DNA of 45,711 nt from Clostridiales bacterium (GTDB lineage Bacteria; Bacillota; Clostridia; Oscillospirales; CAG-272): NCBI GenBank assembly GCA_022791685.1, contig JAAVZO010000030.1, positions 1 to 45,711 on the forward strand, written 5' to 3'. The notes below the pieces were generated by a model, which ran no database searches, was not told where the DNA came from, and worked only from the letters and a program-made list of their open reading frames with translations. This document shows positions 24,625-32,365 of the stretch, one piece after another. A program made the position numbers and the translations under genes. Position 1 is the stretch's first letter. Each line of letters starts with the position of its first letter.

Positions 24625-25227
24625 TTATACTTTGATCCCGTGCGCACGGGTGAAGGCTACGGCGAAATCGAGGTCGGCAGTGCAGCCCTTGAAGTCTATC
24701 TGTCCCATGTTGACGAACGCGAACGACGTACCGGCGATATCCGAGTTTTTCAGACTCATCCGATTCACGACCGCGTTGTCGAATCTCACGCCGCCGAGCC
24801 TGCACCCTTCAAAACGGCACTCGAACAGATTCGCACCAGTAAAATTCACGCTCCCGAGGTCATGCTTCTTTATCGCAAGCTTTGCAATTTCAGTGTACGA
24901 CCAGTCGCCGCCGCTTATCAGATATCCCGGATTTGTAAGCTCAGCGAGGTTTGAGCCGGTCATTTTGCAGCCGTCAAACTCCGCTCCGAGTAGATTCGCA
25001 TAGCGGAACGAGCAGTTAAGGAAGGCGCAATGATTTAATTTCCCGCCGATACGCGTGAAGTCGAAAGAGCAGTTTTCGAACACTGTGCCGTCGAGCACGG
25101 TATCAAGAAATGACAGCGAATTGAATCGGCAGTCGGTAAATCTTACACGTCCGAGCTTTTCCGGCATTACTTCGATGTCCGAAAAGTTCTCGTTTGAGTA
25201 GTCGCGGTTTTCAATTGTAGTAAGCAT
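24625..25227 (-). CDS. Pentapeptide-repeat protein
   Basis: 200 residues made of five-residue turns with a central F or L (FTDCRFNSLSFLDTV, FENCSFDFTRI, FLNCSFRYANL, FDGCKMTGSNL, FTGANLFECRFEGCRL). This is the right-handed quadrilateral beta-helix. Length fits the Qnr/MfpA/McbG group, some of which protect DNA gyrase by mimicking DNA, but many pentapeptide proteins have other or unknown roles and no signature separates them by eye. It is last in a two-gene unit after the small membrane protein (34-base gap with AAGGAAAT ribosome site). Confidence 0.85.
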   Translation of the reverse strand: MLTTIENRDYSNENFSDIEVMPEKLGRVRFTDCRFNSLSFLDTVLDGTVFENCSFDFTRIGGKLNHCAFLNCSFRYANLLGAEFDGCKMTGSNLAELTNPGYLISGGDWSYTEIAKLAIKKHDLGSVNFTGANLFECRFEGCRLGGVRFDNAVVNRMSLKNSDIAGTSFAFVNMGQIDFKGCTADLDFAVAFTRAHGIKV

Positions 25228-25261
25228 ATGTAATTTCCTTCATTAATATAATAAACTATTA

Positions 25262-25720
25262 TTAATTTTTATGTCGCTCCTTCTGCGCCCTTCTATATTT
25301 TAGATACCCGCGTACGAACTGATATATCAGTTTTGTTATAAGCAGCGCCGCGAAGTATATCGCATATCCGACTCCGAGCGACCAGAGAGGGAATATCGCA
25401 AGCGCGTCAACAAGGTCGGCAGCACCGGGCGAGCTTGTGAAAGTATAGATAATACTCGACGTAAGCGCGTGCAGAAGCATAATTGCTGCGGCTGTAAACA
25501 ATCCACGGATGAAGCTGTATTTATTCCGATCATTCAGTCCATCGCGCACTCCGAGCAGCAAACCGATCATTGCCGGCATTAGCCATATATAAATGAGCAT
25601 TGCGCCGAGCCCGGCAAAGTATTTGCCGCGGTCGTCGTAGTTCAGATATCCGGTGACAAGCTCGAATGCAATGAGTATACCAATAAGCGTGTATAATAAA
25701 ATTTTTCTTGTACGCTGCAT
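25262..25720 (-). CDS. Four-helix membrane protein, unknown
   Basis: 152 residues from ATG 25720, which follows GAGGGGA by 4 bases; an in-frame ATG at 25732 has no ribosome site and encodes that same GGGGA in its codons. About four membrane helices and a basic C-terminus (KYRRAQKERHKN). I do not recognise the family. It stands divergent from the two-component system and ahead of the pentapeptide gene. Confidence 0.7.
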   Translation of the reverse strand: MQRTRKILLYTLIGILIAFELVTGYLNYDDRGKYFAGLGAMLIYIWLMPAMIGLLLGVRDGLNDRNKYSFIRGLFTAAAIMLLHALTSSIIYTFTSSPGAADLVDALAIFPLWSLGVGYAIYFAALLITKLIYQFVRGYLKYRRAQKERHKN

Positions 25721-25748
25721 ATTTCCCCTCATTTTTTATTTTTTGATA

Positions 25749-25777
25749 TTGCAATTAAGCTCGAAATTTGGTATAAT
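25749..25777 (+). promoter_or_regulatory. Promoter of the two-component operon
   Basis: TTGCAA (25749-25754), 17-bp spacer, TATAAT (25772-25777) with TGG before it (extended -10). The leader to the response regulator is about 115 bases and AT-rich. Confidence 0.75.
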
Positions 25778-25899
25778 GTATATATAATATATCCGTTCGA
25801 TAACCTCTCGACAAAATTTAGGCTATTGAACATATCTAATATTATACGTTATAATTTCTTGTCTGTCAAGATGTTTTGGTTTATAAATTGGAGGTCAAA

Positions 25900-26577
25900 A
25901 TGATATACATAGTGGAGGACGATGAAAACATCCGCGAGATGGAAGGGTATGCCCTAAAAAACAGCGGATACGAGGTACGCGGATTTTCCTGCGGAAGCGA
26001 GCTCGAGGCTGCTCTTGATGAGCTGCTGCCGAGGCTGATCTTGCTCGACATAATGCTGCCAGGTGAGGATGGACTCGCACTTCTTCAGAAGCTGCGGAAG
26101 AATGAACGCACCGCACGCATACCGATAATGATGGTCACTGCAAAGACGACTGAGCTTGACAAGGTGCGCGGTCTCGACATGGGTGCGGACGATTATCTTG
26201 CAAAGCCGTTCGGTATAATGGAGCTGGTATCGCGCGTCAAGGCACTGCTGCGGCGAGTGATCGATGTAAACGACAGTCACGATTCCGACATCCTCGAATA
26301 CAGCGGGATTCGCATGGAGCATTCGTCACGGCGGGTCACGGCGGCAGGCAGCGATATCGAACTTACATACAAGGAGTACGAATTATTGAAATTTTTGCTT
26401 CTAAATGTAAACACTGTAGTGTCGCGTGACCGTATACTTTCCGAGGTTTGGGGATACGAATATGAGGGTGAGTCGCGCACGGTCGATATGCACATCAAGA
26501 CTTTGCGGCGTAAACTTGGCGACGCTGGCTCTCTTATTAAGACTGTTCGTTCAGTCGGCTACAAGATGGGCGAATAA
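25900..26577 (+). CDS. OmpR/PhoB-family response regulator
   Basis: 225 residues from ATG 25900, which follows GGAGGT by 5 bases; the open frame extends upstream without a ribosome site. Receiver domain 1-115 with acidic pair Glu6-Asp7-Asp8, phospho-acceptor Asp50 in LILLDIMLP, Thr80 and Lys102 in AKPFG. A winged-helix DNA-binding domain (about 130-225) ends RRKLGDAGSLIKTVRSVGYKM. Its stop shares one base with the kinase start (TAATG). Confidence 0.95.
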   Translation: MIYIVEDDENIREMEGYALKNSGYEVRGFSCGSELEAALDELLPRLILLDIMLPGEDGLALLQKLRKNERTARIPIMMVTAKTTELDKVRGLDMGADDYLAKPFGIMELVSRVKALLRRVIDVNDSHDSDILEYSGIRMEHSSRRVTAAGSDIELTYKEYELLKFLLLNVNTVVSRDRILSEVWGYEYEGESRTVDMHIKTLRRKLGDAGSLIKTVRSVGYKMGE

Positions 26578-28289
26578 TGGAAAGACGAATATTTTTCTCT
26601 CTGTTCCTGACCGGAGCGCTTTCGATAGTATTGACGGTCGCTGTCTCGCTGACGATATTTCATATATGTATCGACCGTCAAGTGTACGACGAGCTCGAAA
26701 GCAGTACTGAGATAATAACTGCGGCGCTTGAGATGACAGATTCCGACAAATATATGCAGTCGCTCGAAGGCATAGGCGATTACCGTGTTACGCTTATTGA
26801 CAGCGATGGTGCGGTAGTATTTGATACAAATGCTGATGTTTCTGAGCTTGACGTTCACAGCGATCGACCGGAAATTGCTGAAGCTATTCAGAATGGCGAG
26901 GCTTCATGGCGGCGAGCATCGAAGACTTTTGGCAGGGAGCAGTATTATTACGCGCGTCGTCTCGACGACGGATATATAATCCGCATATCGATGTTTGACA
27001 CCGAGATATCGCAGCTTTTCGTCGGAGTCGTTCTGCTTACCGTAATTATGGCGGTGCTGTTGATAATAGCCGCAGCTTTTCTGTCGAGTCGCCTTACAGT
27101 GCGGATAACTGCACCTGTACGCAGTCTTGCAGCCGATATCGAGTGCAGTGACCCAAGCGAGGAGAAGCTAGTCAATATATATCCGGAGTTTGTGCCGCTG
27201 GTCAACAAGATACGCGGTCAGAGCGAGGAGATAAAGCACCAGCTCGCGCGTGTCGAAAAAGAAAAAAATCGGTTGTCGACAATAATCAACAACATGGACG
27301 AGGGACTTTTCATGCTTGACAACGAGCTGCGCATAATTATGGTAAACGAGAGCGCGTTCAGGCTGCTTAAGTCACCGCTTACGCTTTCCGAATGCACCGG
27401 AAAACGAGTACACGAGGTATTTCCCGACAGTGAAGTCTGCGCATGTATCGAGCGCGCCGATTCAATGCAGTTCATGCTCGACGGACGACATTTACAGCTG
27501 CACGTCAATCATGTGGTCACAAGCGTTGAGATGGTCGGACGGATCGGTCTGATACTCGATATCACCGAACGCCGTGAGATCGAGCACATCAAACAGGAAT
27601 TCACCGCCAACGTTTCGCACGAATTAAAAACGCCGCTCACGTCTATCTCCGGCTACGCTGAGCTCATCGAGTCAGGCATGGCTTCCGGTGAGGATGTGAC
27701 GCTGTTCGCCGGACGCATACACCGTGAAAGTGCGCGAATGCTCACACTGATAAGCGATATTATCAAGCTCTCGCAGCTCGACGAGGAGTCGGATGGAGAG
27801 GGCTTCGAGCCGGTAGAGCTATATTCGCTCTGCCGCGAGTGCATGGATGTGCTCGAATTCAGTGCAGAGAATCACGATGTTACGCTGTCGCTGACCGGTG
27901 AACCATGTGAGCTGCTGGGCTCGGCAAGTGAACTTGAAGAACTGGTGTACAACCTCATAGACAATGCGATACGCTACAATCGTCCGAATGGGCGTGTAGA
28001 TGTTAAAATAGAACTGAATCCTATCGGCTATTCGAGCGGTGCAGTTGCAATGTTGTCGGTTGCAGATACGGGTATCGGAATTGCGAACGAACATACGAGC
28101 CGTGTGTTCGAGCGCTTCTACCGTGTCGATAAGTCGCGCTCGAAGGCTACCGGAGGGACTGGACTCGGACTTGCGATAGTCAAGCACGTTGCAGAGCGTC
28201 ACGGTGCGAAGCTGGAACTTGATAGTGAGCTCGGAAAAGGGACAACTGTACGCATAATTTTTTACGACAATGTTAGCGAAAATCTTTAA
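26577..28289 (+). CDS. PhoR-like sensor histidine kinase
   Basis: 570 residues. Membrane helices at about 9-29 and 148-170 enclose an outside sensor of about 120 residues, followed by a HAMP-like linker, a PAS domain (about 228-330), a DHp domain with His348 in VSHELKTPLTS, and a catalytic domain with the N box around 459-467, DTGIGI and GGTGLGLAIV. Pairing with the regulator is by overlap. The order and architecture match PhoR/WalK-type kinases, but no phosphate genes (pst, phoU) are nearby. The signal is unknown. Confidence 0.94.
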   Translation: MERRIFFSLFLTGALSIVLTVAVSLTIFHICIDRQVYDELESSTEIITAALEMTDSDKYMQSLEGIGDYRVTLIDSDGAVVFDTNADVSELDVHSDRPEIAEAIQNGEASWRRASKTFGREQYYYARRLDDGYIIRISMFDTEISQLFVGVVLLTVIMAVLLIIAAAFLSSRLTVRITAPVRSLAADIECSDPSEEKLVNIYPEFVPLVNKIRGQSEEIKHQLARVEKEKNRLSTIINNMDEGLFMLDNELRIIMVNESAFRLLKSPLTLSECTGKRVHEVFPDSEVCACIERADSMQFMLDGRHLQLHVNHVVTSVEMVGRIGLILDITERREIEHIKQEFTANVSHELKTPLTSISGYAELIESGMASGEDVTLFAGRIHRESARMLTLISDIIKLSQLDEESDGEGFEPVELYSLCRECMDVLEFSAENHDVTLSLTGEPCELLGSASELEELVYNLIDNAIRYNRPNGRVDVKIELNPIGYSSGAVAMLSVADTGIGIANEHTSRVFERFYRVDKSRSKATGGTGLGLAIVKHVAERHGAKLELDSELGKGTTVRIIFYDNVSENL

Positions 28290-28370
28290 CAAATTAGTTT
28301 GATTTGATATTTGTGACATATATATAAATATTTTGGGATAAAATTGTGCATAATTTCTTTTCAAAACCCC

Positions 28371-28399
28371 TTGACATCCTCGTAAAAATAATGTAAAAT
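28371..28399 (+). promoter_or_regulatory. Promoter of the secreted-protein gene
   Basis: TTGACA (28371-28376), 17-bp spacer, TAAAAT (28394-28399). It is about 80 bases past the kinase stop. Confidence 0.82.
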
Positions 28400-28413
28400 A
28401 TATGTGTAAAAAA

Positions 28414-28452
28414 TCGTCGAGCCACAAGACGATCCGTCACCCACAATGACGG
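28414..28452 (+). promoter_or_regulatory. Two tandem 5'-leader hairpins sharing a CCACAA loop word
   Basis: TCGTC/GACGA (28414-28418, 28428-28432) and CCGTCA/TGACGG (28434-28439, 28447-28452). Their loops are GAGCCACAA and CCCACAA. They lie between the transcript start and the AAAGGAG ribosome site. Likely roles are mRNA stabilisation or binding of an RNA or protein. Confidence 0.55.
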
Positions 28453-28482
28453 CAACACTATTTCCTAAAGGAGAAAAAGATT

Positions 28483-29568
28483 ATGAAAAAGTTTGCAAAA
28501 CTTATCGCAGCTGCTACCGCAGTTGTAATGTCCCTCGCATGTGCAGTAAGCGCTGGCACTTACGATGATGTCGTATCCGGCATTAAGTTTACTGAACTCA
28601 GCAGCTTCACTGTACCGCAGACAGAAATGCGCGGATTTGGAGTTGACCCCAACGGCAAGTACCTTTACGGCGGCTTACTCCAGAACGGTCCTACTGTATA
28701 TCAGTTCAACACTGCTGACGGTAAGCAGACCGGAACCTCCTACACCTTTAAGACAGAAAGCGGCGCATATATCAAGGCTATCGGTGCAGATGACCGCGGA
28801 TATGTTTATATGGGTATCGCTAACGCAGCTAACAACGGCGCAGTTTACTTTGCAATCTGCGAAGAGAACGGCCTTAATGAAGTAAGCAATGTTAAGATCG
28901 ACATCGCTGGCAAGGTCGGTGTCAATGGTTCATTTGCTCGCAAGATCGGCGACAAGTACTATATGTATCTTGTAACCAACTACGACACTGACAGAATCTA
29001 TCGTTACGATGTTACCGATGTTAAGAACCCTGTTCTTGACACTACCTTTGGTAATAATGCAGGTTATACTGACCTCGCTGCTCTCGGCATAAATGACGCT
29101 AACAACGTTGCAGTTGCTGATGACGGTTCGATCTTCCTTGCAACTAAGATGGCTGGCGGAAGCAAGGGCGACACTTTTGTTAAGCTCGATTCTAACGCTA
29201 AGGCTATCACCAATAAGAACGATGCGACCGAGTGCTATGGCGCTGCTATCATCGGTGAGTATGTTGCTACAAGCTCGTATAAGGGCGCAAAGATCATGGT
29301 CTTCAACCAGTCCGACCTCAGCCTCGTTAAGGAATACACCTACAGCGATGCTAATGCAGTTCTCTGCAACCTCGGCATGGGCGGCGACAAGCTTTATGTA
29401 GGCGACCAGAACTCGAAGCTCGTCGTTTCGACCGCTATCGCTATTCCGGAACCTGTTGTTGAAACACCTGTAACCGATTCTGCTGCTACCTCTGATGCAG
29501 GTCTCGCAGTTGCAGCTCTCATGCTCGCAGCAGGCGCTTGCTTCGTAGTTGCACGCAAGAAACACTAA
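28483..29568 (+). CDS. Secreted repeat protein (propeller-like) with C-terminal anchor-like tail
   Basis: 361 residues. A signal peptide (1-24, ending CAVSA) precedes about 300 residues with repeated words typical of beta-propellers (GVDPNGKYLYGG, GADDRGYVYMG, VADDGSIFLAT, GDKLYVGDQNSKLV). The end is TSDAG, a 19-residue hydrophobic helix and ARKKH, laid out like a cell-wall sorting signal but without LPxTG. Codon choice is narrow (AAG, GCT, GTT, GGC) compared with its neighbours, and the leader, AAAGGAG site and terminator are all strong, so high expression is likely. It follows the two-component system directly and may be its target. No enzyme motif is seen. Confidence 0.82.
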   Translation: MKKFAKLIAAATAVVMSLACAVSAGTYDDVVSGIKFTELSSFTVPQTEMRGFGVDPNGKYLYGGLLQNGPTVYQFNTADGKQTGTSYTFKTESGAYIKAIGADDRGYVYMGIANAANNGAVYFAICEENGLNEVSNVKIDIAGKVGVNGSFARKIGDKYYMYLVTNYDTDRIYRYDVTDVKNPVLDTTFGNNAGYTDLAALGINDANNVAVADDGSIFLATKMAGGSKGDTFVKLDSNAKAITNKNDATECYGAAIIGEYVATSSYKGAKIMVFNQSDLSLVKEYTYSDANAVLCNLGMGGDKLYVGDQNSKLVVSTAIAIPEPVVETPVTDSAATSDAGLAVAALMLAAGACFVVARKKH

Positions 29569-29614
29569 TTAATCAATATAATTTATATCTTTCCGATAAT
29601 GTGGCACGGGAGAG

Positions 29615-29648
29615 AAAACCGCTTCGGCATATGCTGAAGCGGTTTTTT
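29615..29648 (+). terminator. Strong terminator after the secreted protein
   Basis: AAAACCGCTTC pairs with GAAGCGGTTTT around a 10-nt loop, then TT. Perfect 11-bp stem. Confidence 0.93.
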
Positions 29649-29699
29649 CAGTTTGATTCAGAGAATAGTTGTGATATGCCACTGAATAGTTGCGAAATA

Positions 29700-30539
29700 T
29701 TACAGCCGTCCGCGTGTTTCTTTGCGATAGTCGCGCGGCGATTGACCTGTGAGCTTGTGGAACACGCGTCGGAAGTAGCTGCTTGATTCAAATCCGGTGC
29801 GTTCGCTCACTTCTTCGATAGACAGCTTCGGTTCGCTTACGAGTAACTGCTCGGCGTAGGATATGGCGACGCGTGTCTTGTATTCGATAGGTGTCATACC
29901 AACGGCGGTTTTAAAACGCGCGTAGTAATGAGACTCAGACAGGCTGCACAGCTTAGCGAGGTCGGCGACCTTGAGCGGCTTTTTGTAATTATGCTCGATG
30001 TATTCGACTGTTTGCAGTATCGCGGCATCGTCCGGACTGACTTCGCGTCGGTTCAGCAGAGGCATGAACTTGGCGCATATCTTATAAAAGCGCGCGAGGA
30101 CTTCGAGCTGTACTGAGTCATTTTTAGGCAGTCCATAATCAACATTTTCTATAATGAAGCGGAAATCATCCTTAAGTTCGGTGAGTCCGCTTATTTTTTG
30201 TATCACGCAGTGAGTACTTGAGCAGAGCTCGGGAAGTGCAAATGTGAAATATATTGAATAACATTTGGATGGTTTGCTGGGTTCAGCACCTTTCCATGTC
30301 GACATATAGGTCGAGCCATACGGTACGAATATCAAGTCGTCTGTTTCAAAATGGACTAAACGGCTCGATTCGGTGTCATTGCCAACATAGAAATCGGCGC
30401 TGCCCGACATTAGATAGGCGATAGACGCTGACGGGCGCGGCAACTTTCTGAAATCGCACATCTTTTCACTGTCAGATTCATAATTCAGATTAAGCATAGT
30501 ATATATCTTTTTTAGATCGAATTTTGAATTTATACTCAT
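29700..30539 (-). CDS. AraC-family transcriptional regulator
   Basis: 279 residues. An N-terminal cupin-like sensing domain (to about 165) and a C-terminal double helix-turn-helix (about 178-279) with KVADLAKLCSLSESHYYARFK and the family signature SYFRRVFHKLTGQSPRDYRK. It is divergent from the SDR/dehydroquinase pair, the usual arrangement for a regulator and its target. A GAGGTGA ribosome site precedes the ATG. Confidence 0.92.
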   Translation of the reverse strand: MSINSKFDLKKIYTMLNLNYESDSEKMCDFRKLPRPSASIAYLMSGSADFYVGNDTESSRLVHFETDDLIFVPYGSTYMSTWKGAEPSKPSKCYSIYFTFALPELCSSTHCVIQKISGLTELKDDFRFIIENVDYGLPKNDSVQLEVLARFYKICAKFMPLLNRREVSPDDAAILQTVEYIEHNYKKPLKVADLAKLCSLSESHYYARFKTAVGMTPIEYKTRVAISYAEQLLVSEPKLSIEEVSERTGFESSSYFRRVFHKLTGQSPRDYRKETRGRL

Positions 30540-30578
30540 ATCTTCACCTCATATCAGAGAATAGTTCCTATATATAAT

Positions 30579-30607
30579 ATTATACTATCTTTTATTTCGA
30601 TTGTCAA
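30579..30607 (-). promoter_or_regulatory. Consensus promoter of the AraC gene
   Basis: Minus strand TTGACA (30602-30607), 17-bp spacer, TATAAT (30579-30584), overlapping the upstream edge of the divergent promoter. Confidence 0.85.
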
Positions 30608-30609
30608 TA

Positions 30610-30618
30610 TGGTATACT
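30610..30618 (+). promoter_or_regulatory. Extended -10 of the SDR operon
   Basis: TGG-TATACT with a poor -35, three bases from the divergent AraC -35. A weak -35 is usual for activator-dependent promoters. Confidence 0.5.
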
Positions 30619-30666
30619 ATATTTAAAGATCTTATATTAAAAACTATCCTGAAAGGAATGATAATA

Positions 30667-31416
30667 ATGTCAAAAACTGTACTTATAACCGGAGGCGCTT
30701 CCGGAATGGGACTGCGTCTTGGTCAGCGCTATGCGAGTGAGGGCGCGAATGTCGCACTTGTCGATATCGACCGCGAAACACTCGATAAGCGTGTAGCCGA
30801 AATAAACGACAGCATTTCGGGCGACAATGCTGCTCTTGGTATCTGCATAGATATCCGCGATTACGCCAAGGTCTGCGAGGCACGCGATATCACCGTTGAG
30901 CGATTCGGTTCTATTGATGTGCTGATAAACTGCGCCGGAGGTGCAGAAACTCGTATCTGCCAAAAAGGCGGTGAGTTCCAGAATGTACCGATCGAGGTGT
31001 ACGATTTCGGAATCGACGTGAACCTCAAAGGTGCGCTTTACTTTGACCATGCAGTTATGGCTCAGATGGCAAAGCAGAATTCGGGCGTAATTATTCACAT
31101 GGGCTCGATAACCGGTGAGGAGGGCTGCGCTTCGAATATTGCATACTCCGCGTCAAAATCGGCGCTTATGAACGGTATGACGAAATCGGTGGCGCTTGCA
31201 GGCGCGAAGTACAATGTCCGCTGTGTATGTATAGCGCCCGGACCGGTGCTGACACGTCCCGGAATGGCTGGCATGAAAACGCTCGCCGGACGTGCTGCCG
31301 AGGTTGACGAGGTGGTCGACCTTATCATGTATGTCGCAAGTGAAAAAGGCGCGTTTATCAACGGCGTGTCTTACCTTATCGACGGCGGCAGAAACATTAT
31401 GACAAAAAAGGTATAA
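30667..31416 (+). CDS. Short-chain dehydrogenase/reductase
   Basis: 249 residues from ATG 30667, 10 bases after AAAGGA. TGGASGMG (8-15) binds NAD(P), NCAGG (88-92), Ser147, Tyr160 and Lys164 in AYSASKSA form the catalytic set. Asp at the end of strand two (LVDID) favours NAD over NADP. The substrate is unknown; it starts a two-gene unit with the dehydroquinase-like gene one base downstream, so an alicyclic or sugar-derived acid substrate is plausible. Confidence 0.92.
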   Translation: MSKTVLITGGASGMGLRLGQRYASEGANVALVDIDRETLDKRVAEINDSISGDNAALGICIDIRDYAKVCEARDITVERFGSIDVLINCAGGAETRICQKGGEFQNVPIEVYDFGIDVNLKGALYFDHAVMAQMAKQNSGVIIHMGSITGEEGCASNIAYSASKSALMNGMTKSVALAGAKYNVRCVCIAPGPVLTRPGMAGMKTLAGRAAEVDEVVDLIMYVASEKGAFINGVSYLIDGGRNIMTKKV

Positions 31417-31417
31417 T

Positions 31418-32188
31418 ATGAAAACCAAACCAACCTTCCTACATCAAAACTGCCCGCTCATCACTTGCATGATTCAGGCTGATGACCCAAATACCGCGAT
31501 AAATACAGTGCGCAATGCGATTGCCGACGGCTGCGACGCGTTCGGCTTCCAGCTTGAGGTAATGCCGCGCGAGTACCGCGGTGAAGATAAAATCAAGTCT
31601 ATTTTCCACGAGATGGGACCGCGCCCGATATACGTGACGAGCTACCGCAACAACAAAAGTGAGGGACTCAGCGACGATGAGCTCGTCGATTCGCTGGTGT
31701 ATCTTATAAACTGCGGTGCGACACTCGCCGATGTCATGAGCGATTTCTACTGCCCAGAGCAGACGCAGTTCACGACCAACGCGATCGCTGTTGAAAAGCA
31801 GAAAGCCGCCGTTTCACGAATTCATGAGGTCGGTGGTGAGGTGTTGATGTCGGCACATACTGGCAGATTCATGACCGCTGATGAGGTGCTGCGCATAGCG
31901 ACAGGTCAGCAGGAGCGCGGCGCAGATATATCGAAGATAGTGACCGTTGCGAACAGCGAAGAAGAGGAATTCGAAAACCTCCGCACCTGTGAGCGACTGA
32001 AGCACGAGCTTGACATTCCCTATATCTTTCTCTGCGGCGGAAGTCACAACAAGCTGCTGCGTCAGATAGGGCCGTTTCTCGGCGCTTGTATGTGGCTGAC
32101 CGTTCAGCAGCACGACAACTGGTCGACTAAGGCTCAGCCGGTGTGCCGCGCGATACGCGCGATCAAGGATTCGTTCGATTATAATTAA
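31418..32188 (+). CDS. Type I 3-dehydroquinate dehydratase-like protein
   Basis: 256 residues of a TIM-barrel. Schiff-base Lys173 (ADISKIVTVA), general base His147 (MSAHTGRF), Glu47 (FQLEVM) and Arg77 (TSYRNN) match type I dehydroquinases. The second active-site Glu, normally in a D-x-E word, is replaced (ADVMSDF), so the reaction or its stereochemistry may differ. No other shikimate genes are near; pairing with an SDR and an AraC regulator suggests a catabolic role. Confidence 0.8.
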   Translation: MKTKPTFLHQNCPLITCMIQADDPNTAINTVRNAIADGCDAFGFQLEVMPREYRGEDKIKSIFHEMGPRPIYVTSYRNNKSEGLSDDELVDSLVYLINCGATLADVMSDFYCPEQTQFTTNAIAVEKQKAAVSRIHEVGGEVLMSAHTGRFMTADEVLRIATGQQERGADISKIVTVANSEEEEFENLRTCERLKHELDIPYIFLCGGSHNKLLRQIGPFLGACMWLTVQQHDNWSTKAQPVCRAIRAIKDSFDYN

Positions 32189-32283
32189 AACATTGTCGCG
32201 ATGTCACACTACGTTCCGTGGTAATGCCACGACAAGTTGAATTTAATTAAGATATCCCTCCTGCATAATTTGTTAAAATTTGC

Positions 32284-32292
32284 GGGGGGGGG
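32284..32292. repeat. Homopolymer of nine G upstream of a solute-binding lipoprotein gene
   Basis: Nine G lie 73 bases before the lipoprotein ATG, just before or within its likely core promoter. The only other tract of this length is in the paralogous gene at 3363-3371. Confidence 0.95.
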
Positions 32293-32319
32293 TGACTTAT
32301 TTGTAATATTGTTTATAGT
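32292..32319 (+). promoter_or_regulatory. Possible promoter abutting the poly-G tract
   Basis: GTGACT (32292-32297), 16-bp spacer, TATAGT (32314-32319). Another reading puts TTGCGG (32280-32285) and TAATAT (32304-32309) as -35 and -10 with the tract in the spacer at 18 bp. Both are imperfect; tract length would matter in either. Confidence 0.4.
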
Positions 32320-32365
32320 GAAAAAGAGGTAATCAAAATTTAATCATTAAAAGGAGTTAGAAATT

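Noticed and set aside
24625..25227. Naming the pentapeptide protein as Qnr or MfpA
   Set aside because: Length fits, but repeat proteins of this type have many roles and I see no loop or dimer feature that would decide.
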